Assembly (NCBI GenBank): GCA_014607495.2
Contig: CP053157.1
Coordinates: 5,146,001-5,210,000 of the forward strand
Reading direction: 5' to 3'
Source: Carposina sasakii
Lineage: Eukaryota; Arthropoda; Insecta; Lepidoptera; Carposinidae
DNA length: 64,000 bases
Part shown: one piece after another, positions 45,701 to 54,886 of the stretch
Layout of the letters: the number at the start of each line of letters is the position of its first letter
Numbering within the stretch: the first letter of the stretch is position 1
Notes under the pieces: model-generated
Seen by the model: only the letters and a program-made list of their open reading frames with translations
Told to the model about the DNA's origin: nothing
The model's database searches: none
Made by a program: the position numbers and the translations under genes

Positions 45701-45922
45701 GGTACGACACTCGAGAGAGCTGTGATAGATCTTGGTAAAAAAAATTTTGCTAAAGGGCAACTATATGTTGCATTAAGCCGTGTACGAAGTTTAGAAGGCA
45801 TAGTATTGTCAGATTTAGATACTTGTACTAGCAAATTATTAAATCGGCCACATGACGAAAGGGCACTGAGAGAAATGACTAGGCTTCGAAATTTTACGTC
45901 TGACAATATAAGCAACATATAA
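39701..45922 (+). CDS. Helitron Rep/helicase with repeat array and protease-like domain, 2073 aa
   Basis: Intact single-exon gene for rolling-circle transposition. I choose the ATG at 39701 (MGRPTKRAAHMRQRR), because the 23 codons upstream in frame are only a chance hydrophobic run. Layout: residues 79-325, thirteen 19-residue repeats (RLSNETEEQRAHRLSLIHE); ~340-490, a Cys-bearing region like DUF6570; ~560-760, a papain-like protease signature with KQCTG (C582) and FDSHARG (H721); ~797-860, three ESPTYTP repeats; ~945-1300, the Helitron Rep domain with FLTFSCND, HLHMLVW (H1160, H1162) and AYYVAKYASKG (Y1289, Y1290, Y1294); ~1590-2050, a Pif1-like helicase with GGAGSGKS (K1622), IIDEIS (D1708, E1709), FGDIFQLPPV, TVHKLQG and YVALSRVRS. 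Rep should nick and rejoin strands while the helicase unwinds. All key residues are present, so it may still be active. Confidence 0.93.
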   Translation: MGRPTKRAAHMRQRRLNETNSERDKRLSLNKISNSKAILKENSELRDKRLSKMRGYITRILNNENSERRDHRLNLIRNRLSNETEEECAHRLSLNRERLSNETEEQRTHRLSLIYNRLSNETEEQRAHRLSLIHERLSNETEEQRTHRLSLIYNRLSNETEEQRAHRLSLMHERLSNETEEQRAHRLSLIYERLSNETEEQRAHRLSLIHERLSNETEEQRAHRLSLMHERLSIETEEQRAHRLSLIHERLSNETEEQRAHRLSLIHERLSNETEEQRAHRFSLINERLSNETEEQRAHRLGLISERLSNETPEDRLIRLRLMRQNSHVRRNITNEQSFQIAINVYADVSCAVCKRTIYPQQRLKLQTSVYSTLLPQELVSLGTITTCSRCYINIRKRKVPSTAYWNKMMPAEIPPVLANLTSIEERFLCRITPFLKIVKLNNRFSQNWCKGQVVLFAKDIIEIAEQLPLTPNQAGLVLVVESLENLSYAKEFVVDMQKLNLALTRLISNNHLYRDVKAHFHTTPSITPLIQIAENSISEEVGVPSETLTNHYVNLNENKAILRGSFHQGNLQFNASRDKQCTGIAAVACVVFNILNPNEWTRSDIDHILIIGDKYYNDCLAARVNPALGEVNRDYLALRDLLPRIIYNRQNVGITVLEETNFNGHIDINNSSSGFPNLKTAIKRFFRHHSNGILTANAVSVAIHCSTFAENNRYWLFDSHARGPKGAPAPRNGSACCIRFSDLDDLHAILRRNLFVPSAEVGNLRDNVNVYSLTALIVDIENQFSRPVVNQSATESPTYTPDNDSQTPKQVIEFLKKTTEEARREQKIQLPLQSVLVNIESPTYTPNSIESPTYTPYNNSFQPTMQVMNSPNIINNTASIQESSRESVFPIHNSLEVIYIESTNMLRNLDDNIPNLETVVRMNSSSTDTIRLAAISRKTAPPLNLDHERRMEELCWFFLYPDGKNGFGEEREISVTPLDYFQHRVMSGDKRFNRNEYLFYAVSIVEYFRTKSSVSVSCRMRQGHGEQIPHGLVDNIHLTMRNIRGSAAYWQKCSSELIAMVRTLGPPTWFLTFSCNDLNWPDMMKALLIADGRDYSDTEHLTFPERIDLVQRYPVVVARQFTLRVNALMRFLKNNHDCLGGPIEDFWYRVEFQNRGSPHLHMLVWCSNVPEFSTPQGIYVIEEVVSCSLTPHDPVLRKLVEDLQVHKHTATCKKNRQNDGCRFGFPRPVSNETVCLSPDEALANNGRFCMLKRTSEESMVNNYNAVLLGIWRGNIDVQPCGSVAAVAYYVAKYASKGEPHNIGDVVREAISKAKRQGGDVWQQLFSVSMVILNQRLVSAPECAYRLCHLPLKMSSRKCVFVNSCRPEERFRLLRFDNDETGIHNNIFDRYVLRPNNLDDLSLAEFAIRYETISNTLWSEDDGDAELRDDDITPVKYITLHDNTRMRVRNKPAVLRNRYYTINSDKESYYYSLIVCHIPFRHEGELLIEKETAEVCFIRRQRDFRPLQGNVSAEQFTHAEQLIQQALAQVTALNAARDTYSYIDNAPMLCIDEETLNDEDSFCEDIGERAVMPNELFLKNIRGLNIQQRDLFQRISTTIENDLHTLQSQLLLFITGGAGSGKSYLLKLIVEHIKRCYAPTVDTLLKPNFVEVGSLTGVAARQVFGKTLHSIFLLPIEKGNTMTYKKITGQRLESERRRWRYTKWLIIDEISMVSYENLRIIHLRLQEYKNNDKLFGGHFILLFGDIFQLPPVKGHWCFMQPPWFSAEINLWHQFSLCELTINMRQCNDTEFINLLNSLRVGELTTAQLELLCERRHVPLNGEFADGVAVRIFPTVRQVNAYNDNMSKENAKRHHTYQINAIDQSREAATYGKKPPDSVIPKDANNCGGFLSSIKIGIESRIMLRRNISVSEGLVNGAMGIVKKIKWPALRREQLEDGELPEAVYVKFDDQTIGLRLKDSDGCIPIAPSSTTFQAKRGYGDMERRMLPLILSWAVTVHKLQGTTLERAVIDLGKKNFAKGQLYVALSRVRSLEGIVLSDLDTCTSKLLNRPHDERALREMTRLRNFTSDNISNI
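39935..40675 (+). repeat. Coding tandem repeat, 13 x 57 bp
   Basis: Each unit encodes RLSNETEEQRAHRLSLxxE. Central units are nearly identical in DNA as well as protein, differing mainly in ATA/ATG and CAC/TAC codons; the outer units (1, 12, 13) are diverged. It resembles the 23-residue STPR motif of DNA-binding proteins, but the unit is 19 residues, so the kinship is only suggestive. Confidence 0.9.
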
Positions 45923-46035
45923 TTACACTCTTTCTTCCTGCCCTGTTCCCGATAATTTGGGGTCGGTGCAATATGTAGGTACTCTTCTTTCATTCATCCC
46001 TAAGATCTGTCATCTCATTATTCTCATCTCTACCT
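45923..46035 (+). repeat. Helitron 3' flank shared with the right inverted arm
   Basis: Begins CATATAATTACACTC across the stop codon, continues TTCCTGCCCTGTTCCC and TTTGGGGTCGGTGCAATATG. The same sequence occurs inverted at about 47845-47975. No Helitron-type 3' hairpin with CTRR end was identified. Confidence 0.6.
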
Positions 46036-46465
46036 CTTCCTTACCTACCATAGGGGGATTTTGTTACTAAAAAGTTCCAATATCTGTTTTTCGGCTGCTC
46101 CAGCATCAGACCCTCGTTTCCTTTATATTATGTGTAGCTGACCAAAACTCTCTATAAAAATCTAAATAAAAAAGGACTACTCGTGCCTTTTATATTTGAG
46201 GATATCCCTAAATTCCTTACAGATTCCATCATCAGATATTATGTTTTATATGTAGGTGATCAAAACGCTCAGTAAAAGTATAAAAACAGACTACATGTGC
46301 CTACAATATTCGAGGATTGCCCTCGATTTCTCCAAGATCCCATCATCAGACCCTGATGTGGTGAATATGGGACCAACCTGGAAGTATACCATGACCATCT
46401 ATTTAAAAAAATTGAAATCGGTTCATAAATGACGGAGTTCTGAGGTAACACACATAAAACATAAA
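46036..46465 (+). repeat. Interspersed repeat family H, copy 2 (partial)
   Basis: Starts CCATAGGGGGATTTTGTTAC, contains the repeating pattern of "CCATCATCAGA" blocks and ends GACGGAGTTCTGAGGTAACA. Other copies: 37680-38115, 46475-47051, and 47242-47830 inverted. Confidence 0.7.
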
Positions 46466-46474
46466 AAAAGGCTT

Positions 46475-47830
46475 AACGCAACATATAATTTCACGACTAA
46501 ACACAATTATCTTCATCTTCATAAGCCTATTGCAGTCCACTACTGAACGTAGGCCTCCCCCTGCCATAGGGGGATTTTGTTACTAAAAAGTTCCACTATC
46601 TGTTTTTCGGCGGCTCCATCATCAGACCCTCGTTTCCTTTATATTATGTGTAGCTGACCAAAATTCTCTATAAAAATCTAAAAACGGACTACTCGTGCCT
46701 TTTATATTTGAGGATATCCCTCGATTCCTTACAGATTCCATCATCAGATGTTATGTTTTATGTGTAGGTGATCAAAACGCTCAGTAAAAGTATAAAAACA
46801 GACTACATGTGCCTACAATATTCGAGGATTGCCCTCGATTTCTCCAAGATCCCATCATCAGATCCTGATGTGGTAAATATGGGACCAACCTGGAAGTATA
46901 CCATGACCAACTATAAAAAAAAATTGAAATCGGTTCATAAACGACGGAGTTCTGAGGTAACACACATAAAAAATAAAAAAAAAAATAAAAAAAATAAAAA
47001 AAAAAACATACAGACGAATTGATAACCTCTCTTTTTGAAGTCGGTTAAAAATACTCGTAAGTCGCGATTTATACTCAAAATGGACGCGCCAAAAATATAA
47101 CTAAACGTGAAAAATATTATATTACCATTATAGTTTAAAAAAACTGATTCGCGTATCGCGTACAAGGAATCTTATTTCGCAATTCATCAAGTGAGTAATT
47201 CAGTAGATTTTTTAGGATTTTCTGACGTTAGTTTATGTTTTTTTAACCGACTTCAAAAAGAGAGGTTATCAATTCGTCTGTATGTTTTTTTTTTTTTTTT
47301 TTTTTATTTTTTTTTTTATTTTTTATGTGTGTTACCTCAGAACTCCGTCATTTATGAACCGATTTCAATTTTTTTTTATAGTTGGTCATGGTATACTTCC
47401 AGGTTGGTCCCATATTCACCACATCAGGATCTGATGATGGGATCTTGGAGAAATCGAGGGCAATCCTCGAATATTGTAGGCACATGTAGTCTGTTTTTAT
47501 ACTTTTACTGAGCGTTTTGATCACCTACATATAAAACATAACATCTGATGATGGAATCTCTAAGGAATCTAGGGATATCCTCAAATATAAAAGGCACGAG
47601 TAGTCCGTTTTTAGATTTTTATAGAGAATTTTGGTCAGCTACACATAATATAAAGGAAACGAGGGTCTGATGATGGAGCCGCCGAAAAACAGATAGTGGA
47701 ACTTTTTAGTAACAAAATCCCCCTATGGCAGGGGGGGGCCTACGTCCAGTAATGGACTGCAATAGGCTTATGAAGATGAAGATAATTGTGTTAAGTCATG
47801 AAATTATATGTTGCGTTAAGCCGTGTCCGA
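46475..47830. repeat. Foldback made of two inverted family H copies
   Basis: Arms 46475-47051 (plus) and 47242-47830 (minus) pair over about 580 bases, each running from GGCTTAACGCAACATATAAT to AGAGAGGTTATCAATTCGTC. The spacer is 190 bases. Near the inner ends are long A/T homopolymer runs. The right arm is also part of the larger inverted repeat around the Helitron. Confidence 0.8.
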
Positions 47831-47983
47831 AGTAAGATGGTTATAGAGGAAGAGGTAGACATGAGAATAACGAGATGACGGATAATAGGGATGAATGAAA
47901 AAAGAGTACCTACATATTGCACCGACCCCAAATCATTGGGAACAGGGCAGGAAGATGGAGTGTAATTATATTTTGCCTAAATA

Positions 47984-48670
47984 AGTGTGTACATGGCTGT
48001 TGTGCTGCCAAATCTCTTATATTCCTCCGAGGCGTGGTGCATGTACCGTCGCCACATACGCACTCTGGATCGATTCCACCTCAAGTGCCTCCGATCCATC
48101 ATGAGTATCAGATGGTCCAACCGAGTGCGTAATACCGAAGTATTGCGAAGAGCCAATGTAAGTGGCATTGAGGCCTACTTAATGCGTCGGCAGTTTCGGT
48201 GGTGCGGTCATGTGTCTCGTATGGCGGAGGAGAGATTGGCTAAGCGCATCTTCTTTTCTGAACTGGAGGAGGGCAAGCGGAAACGCGACGGGCAACTCCT
48301 CAGATACAAAGATGTTCAGAAAAGACATATGAAGAGATGCAATATAGATCCATCTAAATGGGAAGTTTTGTCAGCACAAGGACCAGAGTGGCGCAGGACG
48401 GTGATAAAGCAAGTACACGAGTTCGAGGAGCAGCGTCAAGCTGACCTTGACGCTAAACGTGATGAACTAAAGACTCGTCCTCCTGCTGCCATTATCTATA
48501 ATACAATAATGGCGCACTAACCTGTCCTCTGTGTGCGCGGGCGTTCAGGGCGAAGATTGGCTATGTAAATGTAAGCCATCTCCGAGAGCATGAACGCCAA
48601 CTTAGTAATATCTAGGAGTAGAAGTGGTCGCCATGACCGAAATTGGTCGGAGGTCATCATTATCATCATA
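47984..48670 (+). pseudogene. 5'-truncated LINE: reverse-transcriptase C-terminal region
   Basis: The frame at 47987-48520 reads [59 protein letters not shown], then a Lys/Arg-rich stretch and a stop. This is the usual C-terminal end of the reverse transcriptase of non-LTR retrotransposons after the catalytic domain. The catalytic part itself is absent. A 3' tail with ATCATTATCATCATAATCATCA ends the copy near 48675. Confidence 0.8.
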
Positions 48671-48679
48671 ATCATCATA

Positions 48680-48825
48680 TTGTCAGACGTAAAGTTTCGA
48701 AGCCTAGTCCTTTTTCTCTTTTGTCATGTGGCCTATTTTATATAAAAATTATATAAATCTGACAATATTATGCCTCCTAAACTTCGTACACGGCTTAACG
48801 CAATATATATTTGCCCTTTAGTTAA
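48680..48825 (-). pseudogene. Decayed Helitron helicase C-terminus, inverted
   Basis: Reverse copy of the segment at 36957-37105, matching the end of the intact Helitron gene including the TTCGTACACGGCTTAACGCA block (motif VI). Confidence 0.75.
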
Positions 48826-48889
48826 ATTTAACTTTAGTAAGCTCGAGTTTTGGGAGGAAGTCGGTTTTTCGTTTTAAAAAAATTATAAT

Positions 48890-49550
48890 TATATTTAATC
48901 CGCTATAGTTAATTATAAAATAAAGTACAGATTTATCCGAGGCCGAGAAGAAAGACCGAGCACCCAATTTTATTGTGTAAAATGTTTACCTAATAGCGCG
49001 AATTTCACTTTGTTTCATTAAGGGAGTATAATTTCATTATTTTAATAGAAGGACTCAGCCTTCAAAATATTGTAATGATCAAAAAGGGGTTGGTTACTGG
49101 TAAATGCACTTGACTGAGTCGGTGAGCGAAAAATTACAACTAATTTTCCCACTGCTTTTCTTGCTGAAACCTGATCTATGTAATATCCAACTAAAACAAC
49201 AGATACGAGTAAAAAGGCAGATGTAATCTCCGCTCCATCGTTATATTCTACTTTTTAATGTATTCCAAGGTTAATTATTTCTATTTCGTGCCTGATTTTT
49301 AACATCAAGGTTAAATATAAAGCTACTTACGTAACGGAATTAGCCCCAAGTTCCGGATGAGTTAACGACATTTTTTCACTTTAGCCTCTCAGATCATTAG
49401 GCGGGGAAAGGACACGCCCGAGACGCATATTCTATTCAAAAACCACTAAAAGGCTGGTTATTTTTTAACTTGAAAGCATGTTATTGAAAAGAATTCGTGG
49501 AGCATTTCTTTATCATACCTACCTTGATTATTGAAATTTCTAGATATTTT
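48890..49550. other. Stretch without a recognised gene
   Basis: AT-rich, nothing recognised. Confidence 0.4.
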
Positions 49551-49562
49551 TAAAGTCATGGT

Positions 49563-49745
49563 CATAGAGGAATAAGATGGCCATAGAGTGCTAATGTCAT
49601 ACTAACTGCCTCGATGCACCATTAGACTTTTCGGTGCCTCATAATTCCAGTCCTTGACACTTAGATTGCATTACTGTAATGTACTACATTGCTTATGTTG
49701 TTATGTAATTACATTAGCACTCTATGGCCATCTTATTCTTCTATG
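49563..49745. mobile_element. Small DNA transposon remnant, 7-8 bp target duplication
   Basis: Inverted ends of about 35 bases (CATAGAGGAATAAGATGGCC and partner, one mismatch). TCATGGT occurs directly on each side (49556-49562, 49746-49752); with a shared G the duplication could be 8 bases. That fits a hAT or P-type nonautonomous element. Confidence 0.75.
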
Positions 49746-49759
49746 TCATGGTATAGAGT

Positions 49760-52600
49760 TCTAACCTACATGTAGTATGCACACACATACTACCTCTACA
49801 TGTAGTTACAAGTTAGATAGGCACGTCATCACCTTTATAATGGATAGGTAAAATATACAAATAGACAATACTTATTACAGTAGAATTTTCGTCATTAATA
49901 ATTTCGCCCAATCGCAGTAGGAAAAATTAATTTTATCACCTCATTCAGGACAAACCAACAAAAAGGTAGACCTCAAAATTACTTGATATGGGGAGACATA
50001 AACAATCCAGTCACCGGACCTTTTAATTGAGTTCGCAAAATAATCGTGATAAATCGGAGTATACATACGATATACCTACAATAATTTTGCCAAATCTCAT
50101 CGAACTTTACGGACCCCCGTAAAATGAACTCGGAAATTCCATTGTCTGTCCAAATTTCTAACTCGACCCCATTAAGTTTCAATATTAGCTGTACCTTAAA
50201 GGTACAACGTTTCGATTACGATATTCCATAGCTTTTTATGTAGGAATGATGATATTACCTAATGTTCGTTCGCAAACAAGCTGAAAATAACTTTGTACTT
50301 GTAAAAGAAAAAAAGTACCATCTCTCATCAGAGTCTATCACATATCTTTATAGCAAATAATAATCTACAATAATAATATTCGAAAAGAAAATTATAAATA
50401 ATTTAATAAAGTCATAATACATGTACCTCAATTTCATTTATTTTTCCTTTATGTGTACAATTTTCTAGCATGAATACCAATACACATCCACCGATGTGGA
50501 ATAATCACAAATTGGGGAACGTTAACTCAATAAAAGAATTGACGTATCTCAGTGTGAATGTACCAACATTTATTTATTACAATTTGTGATATTTCCAGTA
50601 ATATTTTTAAAGACGTATAAAAAGCATACGAAATTAATTATACGATAATGTGATCGCCTAAATCTATAAATAATTAATGGTGATGCAATTTAGGTATACC
50701 TAACCATGGTAATAATAGGGCAGTCTGTCATGAGATCAGTTATAGCATGAAATCAAATTATGTTGTGTTTTGGCACAGGACGGGTAGCGCAGTAAGTTTT
50801 TAGAATGGGGTACATACATAATATAACAATTACTTTATTTATTTAAATCTTGGTTAAAATCTTTAATGGCGCTTTTGTAATCATAAAACGATCTCAAACA
50901 AACGACACATACATACATTCAAATGTATGGTCAAATGCAATACAAACATAGGAAGCTATAGATAGGTAGGTACATTGAGTTTAGCTCTGCCTAACCGCAA
51001 TCCGTAACATCGTCAACGCTGTTTGAACTCCCCGCATTTGGTTCACCCCACACTGATAGGTAATCATGGCATGAAAGGATAGGTATAATTTAGGCTTAGC
51101 TAGGCTTGAAAATAATAAAAAACTTACAAAAATTTATGTGACTAGGTATGCTGTTGTAGGAATTTGTAATGACTAGTTTAAATGTATTTCAACACTAGTC
51201 GACACCTAGTTATCAGTAGTAGTAGTATTCATCAATGAGAATATAATTATGTTGTTTTAGTATATTGTGTCATTACATTTATATAAGAAAATTCAAGTAA
51301 AGGCACTAATGACATTACAGTAATTAAATTAAATAATTACTCGTCAAAGAAACCGCTTTCTAAAAGGACGTCTAATAATTTACCAGAAAGCATAAAAAGA
51401 TTCTGAACAGAATAATCAATTTCATTAAAATGATTGATGAATGTTAGTAGGTACCTAATTTGTTAATGTAATAATTACCTACTCTATCTAAATTACAAGA
51501 AAGGTCCACAATTTATAATATATTTTAGATACTTATAAATCAGACTTCATCGATATTTGCCTGCGAACAAACTGTCAAACATTGAAATAAAGTTAGAAGA
51601 GTATAAAGCCTTACCATATCGTATAAAGCTGGAAATGCGAGGAATTGCATGTGCATATTGTAATTTGAAATACATACTAAAATTAATTGTATAGCCAAGA
51701 AGGGTTGGCATCAGACAGTGTCAGGGACAGGTCATGAAACAAATGCCAAATCCTCGGCAAAATGAGTTTCGAAAAAAAACTGCTCCATAAATAATGCTAC
51801 AGCCACATAATGCGAAAATTATTTGCATTACCCGGCTTCTTATAATTTGGTTGGCGTTGTGGATGATACAAAAGTTCCACAATTATAGCAATTGCTAGGC
51901 TCAAGGGTATCAAACCGAAGTAACTGAGAGGTTGTGCAGCCATTCGTTCATGAATGTTTTATTAGCTGACCCCAAAGGAAGATTGTAAGGTGATTCGAAG
52001 CTGAACGGGGATTTGTGAATTTACATATTTAGAAAACTAGTAACAACATGGTGTCTTTATTAAAAAAGTGTTCATTTGTGAAGTTGTGTGTATAATCTAA
52101 AATAATTCCATAGATAGATAAGGACGAGGAGGATTAATAGCTTTTAACTCTTCACAATTACTTAATAACATTAGTGAAATTGTATTTCCCCTCCCATTAC
52201 TGTTTATCACTGTTTTCATCCTACGCAATCAGATCAACCTGTACTCCAGCCAATACGCGAATAAAGCCATTAAATAGACAGTCAGGCATTACAGCCAGTA
52301 TTACTAGAGTGCTTTCGGGTACAGCCAAATCTCTGTGTCTGCTCAAACCCTTTTAACCAATATCACTCGCAGTGTAATTTCTGCGATATCATTGCCATGA
52401 GCCAGCTTCTTAGTTTGATTTCTTGTTAGACCATAGCCACAAACGGGTCTGCACTTATTAGTGTTTAGATGCACCACAGCTAGTAAAATTTTTATTCTGA
52501 CACTTGATTACTTGGGTTTGCAACGCACAGTGGCGGTGAAAGAGCCAAATTCATCGTTCTTCAAAATATCTTGTACTTCTGACTAAATCTACAATGAAAT
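49760..52600. other. Long stretch without recognised genes
   Basis: AT-rich. Frames at 49979-50182 and 52174-52356 lack motifs and splice context. No tandem or inverted repeats noticed. Confidence 0.45.
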
Positions 52601-52610
52601 TTTTTTTAAG

Positions 52611-52825
52611 TCTTGGACACAGTAAAATTTCCATCTGACTTTTCTATATTGAAGAAAGTAACTCTGAGAACTTATACAGATCCCAGTTTAAAAAACTTCT
52701 ACCCGAAATGCGAGAATATTTCGGAAACTTGCGGCATTACAAAAAGATTTGAACAACTTTATCAGATAAAATTGCCAACAACCTCGCGAGAAAGTTTTCC
52801 GTTCAAAGTTAACCCTGTTTACTAA
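52611..52825 (+). CDS. Possible terminal exon of an unknown gene (tentative)
   Basis: After a T-rich tract ending TTTTTTTTAAG, a frame of about 71 codons runs to TAA (52823-52825): LDTVKFPSDFSILKKVTLRT, then YTDPSLKNFYPKCENISETC, then GITKRFEQLYQIKLPTTSRE. It looks protein-like, with two cysteines near its middle. I recognise no family, and no upstream exon was found. Confidence 0.28.
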
Positions 52826-52829
52826 CCCC

Positions 52830-53355
52830 ACAAACTTAATAATATTCTATTTTTTGTGAGCCACAAACTCACTACGCAAGTATGATTCTGTGTAGATTTC
52901 GGTGACATGACAGCTAAGTGCAAGATTAATAAAATCAAAGATATGATAAGACATGTGTCGGTAAAATTGTTTAATAACTTCCTAAGTCCCCAACTTTCGT
53001 TCAACAAAGATAATAGAATCTAGTTGTATGGTTGGGTTTTTGACATAACCATAGCCCAACCTATAGTACCTATTATTCTGAAATTCGAATTACACCCAAA
53101 ATCAGAACATGTAGGTATATCTAGTCACGAAATGTTGTGGGTTGAGGTCTTCGGAGCGCGGAATTAACTGACAAAAGTTCTAATTGAAGCTCGTAGAAAT
53201 AAAACAATAATTAGGAGTCTTTGTTAAGGCTTTCACAAGTTTGGAGCCTATTTAATTGTATTTGAAATTCTTAATTGGAATTTAGGAAATTAATTCACAA
53301 ATCTACATTTATATTGACTTGACATTGGTCTAATTATTTTTTATGTAAATATATA
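52830..53355. other. Stretch without a recognised gene
   Basis: Nothing recognised. Confidence 0.4.
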
Positions 53356-53359
53356 ATTC

Positions 53360-53456
53360 AAAAATACCTATTCCATGCTATAGATAATTTACCGTATTTT
53401 TTTCACCATGATAAAAAAATACGGTAAAATATCTATAGCATGGAATAGGTATTTTT
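53360..53456. repeat. 97-base hairpin with ~44-pair stem
   Basis: Arms starting AAAAATACCTATTCCATGCT pair almost perfectly with a loop of about 9 bases (CACCATGAT). It could be a miniature transposon or a hairpin RNA source. Confidence 0.7.
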
Positions 53457-53459
53457 GAT

Positions 53460-53895
53460 TAACTCGGATGACGAATTTTACCATCTCTTTTACATTACGT
53501 TTTTGGCAACGTCATTTTTTCATCCCGATAGCTATACACTAGCCAAATCTCGGTAAACAAAGCTGAATCCCTTTCATATCAACCATACCATAGCGGATTA
53601 TATTATGGAGAATATTCTTAATATTTTGTCTATTTCCCAACATAATAAATGCGAAAGTAGTTTGTTTGTTACCTCTTCGCGCTTTATTTAGGTATTCAAC
53701 TAATTTTTCTGGTATATTGAATACATATAGTATATTTGGGAGTACGGAGAAAGGCATATTATGCTATATTCAGTCTACATGGAGGAAGTTGAGGGTAACA
53801 GCTATAAAAGAATAAATGTAATGGGCATTTACCCTGAAAATTACTAGGCCTCCCAAATTAATAGAACACCAAGTCTGGCATCTCGCCGCCGAATA
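53460..53895. other. Stretch without a recognised gene
   Basis: Nothing recognised. Confidence 0.4.
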
Positions 53896-53905
53896 ACGTC
53901 TAGAC

Positions 53906-54085
53906 CTGTTCTCCCAAACTTTCATTTTTCATAGACCCCTTTCAAAAGTTAACTGGTTAATAAATAATAATAAAATAAAATAATAAAATAAATTGTGAAA
54001 TCCCATTTTTTCACGCCAACGTAGATCCCCATCGAGTCCCTTGTGGACCCCTGGGGGTCCACATAGACCACTCTGGGAACCACTG
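53906..54085. mobile_element. hAT-type MITE
   Basis: The right end read backwards is CAGTGGTTCCCAGAGTGGTC followed by GGACCCCCAGGGGTCC, a typical hAT terminus. The left end (CTGTTCTCCCAAACTTTC) is a degraded partner. GTCTAGAC and GTCTAGAA flank it (7 of 8 identical), matching the 8-base duplication of hAT. Confidence 0.7.
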
Positions 54086-54094
54086 GTCTAGAAT

Positions 54095-54880
54095 AATAAA
54101 ATAAGCGATCATAAAAATATTACAAAATTCATTTAGCCGATAGATTCATGATATCTCGAAGATAGCCTTTGACTGTCTTTCGTATGAATAATTTAATTTA
54201 TGATTTGGCACAGACACGATAGGTCAATACCCACCGACGAGTCGGGGCCAAGAGTTTAACATCAATTCTAATATTATTATACGTACCTTTAACTTATCGG
54301 TATACCTATATGAACGTATAACAAAGTGTGGATAAGAACAGCGGAATGTTGTCACTATGCAGATTGAAGCATTCATAGTAAGCTGATGGACTAGGGAGGT
54401 ATGTATATTCACACGTTATCAATCCACACATACAAACCATAGTAAGCTCGGCGACTACCAGAAAATACGGACACACAAAAAGGCACTTCCATTACGGAGC
54501 TTCAATTTTCGAGCTTCAAGACAAGATGATACTTCAAATTATGTAGGTATTACTCGTACAAATTGTATAAAGGATATGCCGTCGCGTCATCGGCACATCA
54601 CAGAGACAGGAATATCTGATGTTTTGCCATAACTTGACGAGCGCTTCCGTGAGGAGCCATTAAGGTTCTTGTGAATTCAAAAAAGTTTTTGTTTATTAAA
54701 AAATACAAAAAATATGTACTGATAAAAAAAATTTGCAACAATCCAACCAGGATTGATTGAAATTATTTATTAAATATTGTTTTTTATTGAATATTTATAT
54801 GTTATTAAAATCTTATTAATCTAATATTTGCTTATTTATAGACCAAAAAAATTATAGTCAATAAAATAATAATGAAGAGG
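54095..54880. other. Stretch without a recognised gene
   Basis: AT-rich, nothing recognised. Confidence 0.4.
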
Positions 54881-54886
54881 TAGATT

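Larger units (their letters stand above)
47242..48882. repeat. Right arm of a large inverted repeat around the Helitron
   Basis: The longer and more complete partner of 36888-38107, in reverse. Order on the plus strand: family H copy, inverted Helitron 3' flank (47845-47975), LINE remnant (47984-48670), inverted Helitron helicase tail (48680-48825), and a terminal block ending AAGTCGGTTTTTCGTTTTAA. Confidence 0.8.

Noticed and set aside
46768..47511. Several short frames with Lys- or Phe-rich runs
   Set aside because: They are read through family H repeats and A/T homopolymers; the same peptide appears from each repeat copy in either direction.
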